DNA from: Desulfuromusa sp.
GTDB lineage: Bacteria > Desulfobacterota > Desulfuromonadia > Desulfuromonadales > Geopsychrobacteraceae
Assembly: GCA_016744595.1 (NCBI GenBank)
Contig: JADGEB010000034.1
Span: forward strand, 1-34,492
DNA: 34,492 nucleotides
Reading direction: 5' to 3'
Each line of letters starts with the position of its first letter. Position 1 is the stretch's first letter. Both the position numbers and the translations under genes were made by a program. A model generated the notes under the pieces. That model did not search any database. It saw only the letters and a list, made by a program, of their open reading frames with translations, and had not been told where the DNA came from. Below are positions 32,457 to 34,492 of this stretch, one piece after another.

Positions 32457-32500
32457 TCATGTATGGGAAGTGTCCCTATTTATTATGCGTTTTAGATTTG

Positions 32501-33241
32501 TTAGTTTTCAATAAAAAACTGAGTTGTCTTTTCTAGTAATGGTCTGTATTTCATTGCCTTAGATGCAATAGAGTCGAATAGTTTAATGTGCTTTACCGTA
32601 TTCTCCCAAGCTGTGCTATCCCTTATGGCTGATACATCCTCTTGCTCCTGCAAATAAATTTCTGCAACTTCTGCAAGCATGTCCTTGAACGCTCTTTTGA
32701 GACCCTTTGAACCATAGATATTAAATCTATTGATTGAGTCTTCACTAAGTCGAGTAAGCTCAAGAAGCACAGTCCTTAGCGTGGCGTCAGATGGCAATTT
32801 GTCAATTTCATCTTTCAATACTTGGACACTTTCGAGGATTTTTTTTATATCTTCTTTTTCAATTACATTTTCCTTTTGAAGCCTAGTTGCACAAACTTCC
32901 AATAATGCTTTTTCGGCTTCAGATATTGGGCGGATACTTTCGCCGACAGATTGTGGATACATCATATTTTCTAGAGATGTTAGACCCTTTACCAGAACGG
33001 ATTTTTCTTCATCACCGATGCTTGCAGTAGCCAAATCTTGAAGGAACTCAGCATACATAATATGCAACTTTGTGATTGCTTTAACACCTGCCAGCGACAG
33101 TTGTCTCTTGTTCTGTGGCACCTTCTCGCCTAAAAAAATTGGTATTAGCTGGCTTCCCGCTGCTTGATTAGGCTTGAGGATCTCGAGTAATGCCAATAAT
33201 CTACCAGCCGAATTTGGGTATTTAGGGTCAGGTATATTCAT
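32501..33241 (-). CDS. Hypothetical protein, cassette-like position
   Basis: A 246-residue protein I do not recognise. It is largely alpha-helical by composition, rich in Glu, Lys and Leu, with no membrane segment, signal peptide or catalytic motif seen. The C-terminal part (around KYRPLLEKTTQFFIEN) is charged and helical. AAGGA lies six bases before the ATG. The start is 14 bases from a GTTATGC core of an attC-like site, the usual spacing for an integron gene cassette. Its stop codon lies in CTAAC, as when a stop sits in an attC left core. The 3' side carries no complete attC. It is flanked by a dead gene and an insertion sequence, so it is probably accessory DNA. Confidence 0.7.
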   Translation of the reverse strand: MNIPDPKYPNSAGRLLALLEILKPNQAAGSQLIPIFLGEKVPQNKRQLSLAGVKAITKLHIMYAEFLQDLATASIGDEEKSVLVKGLTSLENMMYPQSVGESIRPISEAEKALLEVCATRLQKENVIEKEDIKKILESVQVLKDEIDKLPSDATLRTVLLELTRLSEDSINRFNIYGSKGLKRAFKDMLAEVAEIYLQEQEDVSAIRDSTAWENTVKHIKLFDSIASKAMKYRPLLEKTTQFFIEN

Positions 33242-33255
33242 AGTTAATCCTTACT

Positions 33256-33360
33256 GCATAACGGTTCATGATAACCGGCGGCAACGCGAAGTTTCAGCCA
33301 CCACCGCAATTTTGTTTTGCTTTTCAATTTATTGCAGACACATTTTCCGTCCGGTTGATC
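33256..33360 (-). other. attC-like integron recombination site, apparently interrupted
   Basis: Read on the minus strand, the arm GATcAACCGGaCGG (from 33360 leftward) pairs with CCGCCGGTTATC (33270-33281 complement). This makes 12 base pairs with two unpaired bases on the same arm, like the extrahelical bases of attC. The 3' core GTTATGC (complement of GCATAAC, 33256-33262) follows 10 bases later and leads into the next gene. The matching outer core on the other side is absent, where the IS110-family left end begins. No integrase gene is in the window. Found by eye; not folded by software. Confidence 0.5.
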
Positions 33361-33375
33361 TACTATAATGCTAAT

Positions 33376-33486
33376 CAATCCAACAAGGAGGGCTCCCCCC
33401 TGTCATAATCACTGTAATTCGGACAGTGAACCTACGAGCGTGATCCAGATAGATCCGCTAATTTTTGCATGATCAAGGAGGAGCCC
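33376..33486 (+). ncRNA. Candidate IS110 bridge RNA / structured transposase leader
   Basis: IS110-group elements carry a non-coding bridge RNA upstream of the transposase, while IS1111-group elements carry it downstream. This 111-base leader has a perfect 6-bp hairpin CACTGT/ACAGTG (33410-33415 with 33423-33428, loop AATTCGG). It also has a long-range pairing GGGCTCC (33390-33396) with GGAGCCC (33480-33486), whose 3' arm covers part of the GGAGGAG ribosome site of the transposase. A TATAAT box lies just upstream. Target- and donor-binding loops were not identified. Confidence 0.35.
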
Positions 33487-33488
33487 AA

Positions 33489-34492
33489 ATGAAGATTACC
33501 ACATCAGAATTTCAATCCAATCAATCCGTTGCTATTTTGGCTTTTGATGTCAGCAAAAATATCCTCAACATGACCACAGCCATTGGTGGTCAACGTTCAG
33601 ATCATGAGTTTCCTAACCGGACTCCGCAGATCGAAACGCAGCTGAGGATCTGGAAACAACGTGCTTTAATGGCTGGCTATTCCCAAGTTCTCGTCGTCTG
33701 CGAACCAACGGGTTGCTATCACATGACTCTCTTGGCTACGGCCCATCGACTCGGCCTTAAAACTGCCTGGGTCTCTGGTGAAGCGGTCTTTAAAATGCGC
33801 GCCATTGAAACGAATGATTCTGGTAAAACAGATCTCAAAGATCCGCATGTCATCTATACTCTGGCCAGTATGGGAAAGACCCTTATCTGCCGTCACTATG
33901 ATGAATCCTATGCCCTATTACGGCAATGGCACGCTTTGTACGAACAGGCGGATGTCGAAGCAGTACGGACAAAATGCCTACTGGCCAGTCAGTTGAAGGT
34001 GCTATTTCCCGACTACGATTTTCAAAAGGACTTTCTCTATACACGCTCTGGAGACGCCTTGATCGAACATTACGGAGCCAATCCACAACGGATCGTCAAA
34101 GAGAGCAAAGAACGCTTTTGCTTGCAGATGAAGCAGGCTGTTCCTCGCATGCGACGCACAACGCTCGACAGGCTCTATTCTCAGGCTCAGAGTTCTGTCC
34201 GTAACCAGAGTAGCACCAGACTAGTGGAAATCCAGCAATGGCGTTTCCTCCAATTATGGGAGGATTGCCAGCGTCATCAGGCTCGGAAAACAGAGGCCAA
34301 ACAACAGATGGAGGCTCTCTATCATGACCTGTGTTTGTTTGATCCCTCTTTGCCATGCCAGCAGCAGGGAGTTATCTCCACCTTTTGTCTGGCCAGAATC
34401 GTTGCTGACACAGGCCCGATCAGTGATTTTGAAACGCTGCGTAAAGTTATGCGTTATGCCGGACTGAATCTGCGTGAAAAACAGAGTGGAGC
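33489..34492 (+). CDS. IS110-family DEDD transposase (3' end outside window)
   Basis: IS110 recombinases have an N-terminal RuvC-like DEDD domain and a C-terminal domain with a catalytic Ser. From ATG 33489 the frame is open for 334 codons to the window edge. The acidic residues are Asp20 in ILAFDVSKN, Glu72 in VVCEPTGCYH, and Asp115 and Asp118 in GKTDLKD. The C-terminal transposase_20 domain is entered near VISTFCLARIVADTGPISDF and continues through KVMRYAGLNLRE, ending at EKQSG where the window stops. GGAGGAG precedes the ATG. Nothing in the visible part suggests it is broken. Confidence 0.92.
   Translation, partial: MKITTSEFQSNQSVAILAFDVSKNILNMTTAIGGQRSDHEFPNRTPQIETQLRIWKQRALMAGYSQVLVVCEPTGCYHMTLLATAHRLGLKTAWVSGEAVFKMRAIETNDSGKTDLKDPHVIYTLASMGKTLICRHYDESYALLRQWHALYEQADVEAVRTKCLLASQLKVLFPDYDFQKDFLYTRSGDALIEHYGANPQRIVKESKERFCLQMKQAVPRMRRTTLDRLYSQAQSSVRNQSSTRLVEIQQWRFLQLWEDCQRHQARKTEAKQQMEALYHDLCLFDPSLPCQQQGVISTFCLARIVADTGPISDFETLRKVMRYAGLNLREKQSG

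Larger units (their letters stand above)
33363..34492 (+). mobile_element. IS110-family insertion sequence (left part, runs off window)
   Basis: The region from about 33363 contains a non-coding left end and the start of an IS110-type transposase whose frame is open to the window end. The exact left boundary is not known, since IS110 elements usually lack clear terminal inverted repeats. It is placed near 33360 because an attC-like arm ends there and a TATAAT box follows at 33364-33369. In IS110 elements the circular form joins a right-end -35 box to a left-end -10 box, which would fit this lone strong -10. Confidence 0.7.

Overview
The window looks like a chromosomal segment from a Desulfuromonadales-type deltaproteobacterium (Geobacter, Pelobacter or Desulfuromonas relatives). 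I infer this from the order infB-ylxP-rbfA-nrnA-truB-rpsO-pnp-dut, the moderate GC and the protein flavour. No ribosomal RNA is present to fix the taxon.

Layout. Positions 1-7132 hold a translation and RNA-metabolism operon, starting inside infB and ending with pnp. Positions 7170-10298 hold dut, a DUF493 gene, a YciO/TsaC-family gene, a CCA/poly(A) polymerase-family gene, a tRNA-Gly(CCC) with its own promoter and terminator, and a 57-residue yacG. Positions 10315-11413 hold queD and queE. Positions 11447-13408 (minus strand) hold coaD, rsmD and a LysR regulator.

The most interesting region is 13451-28205. It holds an ALDH7-type aldehyde dehydrogenase, a polar amino acid ABC importer, a DapF-like epimerase, a second LysR regulator, a KamA-like radical SAM aminomutase, two CoA-transferase subunits, a beta-amino-acid-type class III aminotransferase, a PcaF/PaaJ-type thiolase, a TrmB regulator and a RocD-like omega-aminotransferase. 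These fit one coherent and, to my knowledge, undescribed route. Lysine is converted to 2-aminoadipate semialdehyde (RocD-like), then to 2-aminoadipate (ALDH7). A 2,3-aminomutase gives 3-aminoadipate, the class III aminotransferase gives 3-oxoadipate, the CoA-transferase gives 3-oxoadipyl-CoA, and the thiolase yields acetyl-CoA plus succinyl-CoA. The key clue is in the aminomutase. By eye alignment, the Asp that holds the lysine side-chain amine in lysine 2,3-aminomutase is Arg402 here, which suits a substrate with a distal carboxylate. The pathway is inference; the family assignments are much firmer.

Positions 28212-32170 (minus strand) hold ordinary accessory genes: YtoQ family, a DUF2157-like membrane protein, an SMR transporter, an alpha/beta hydrolase and a homocysteine S-methyltransferase-like protein. 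Positions 32198-34492 are a mobile, decayed end. They hold a broken DUF3024-like gene, an unrecognised 246-residue gene placed like an integron cassette behind an attC-like site, and an IS110-family element whose left end appears to interrupt that site and which runs off the window.
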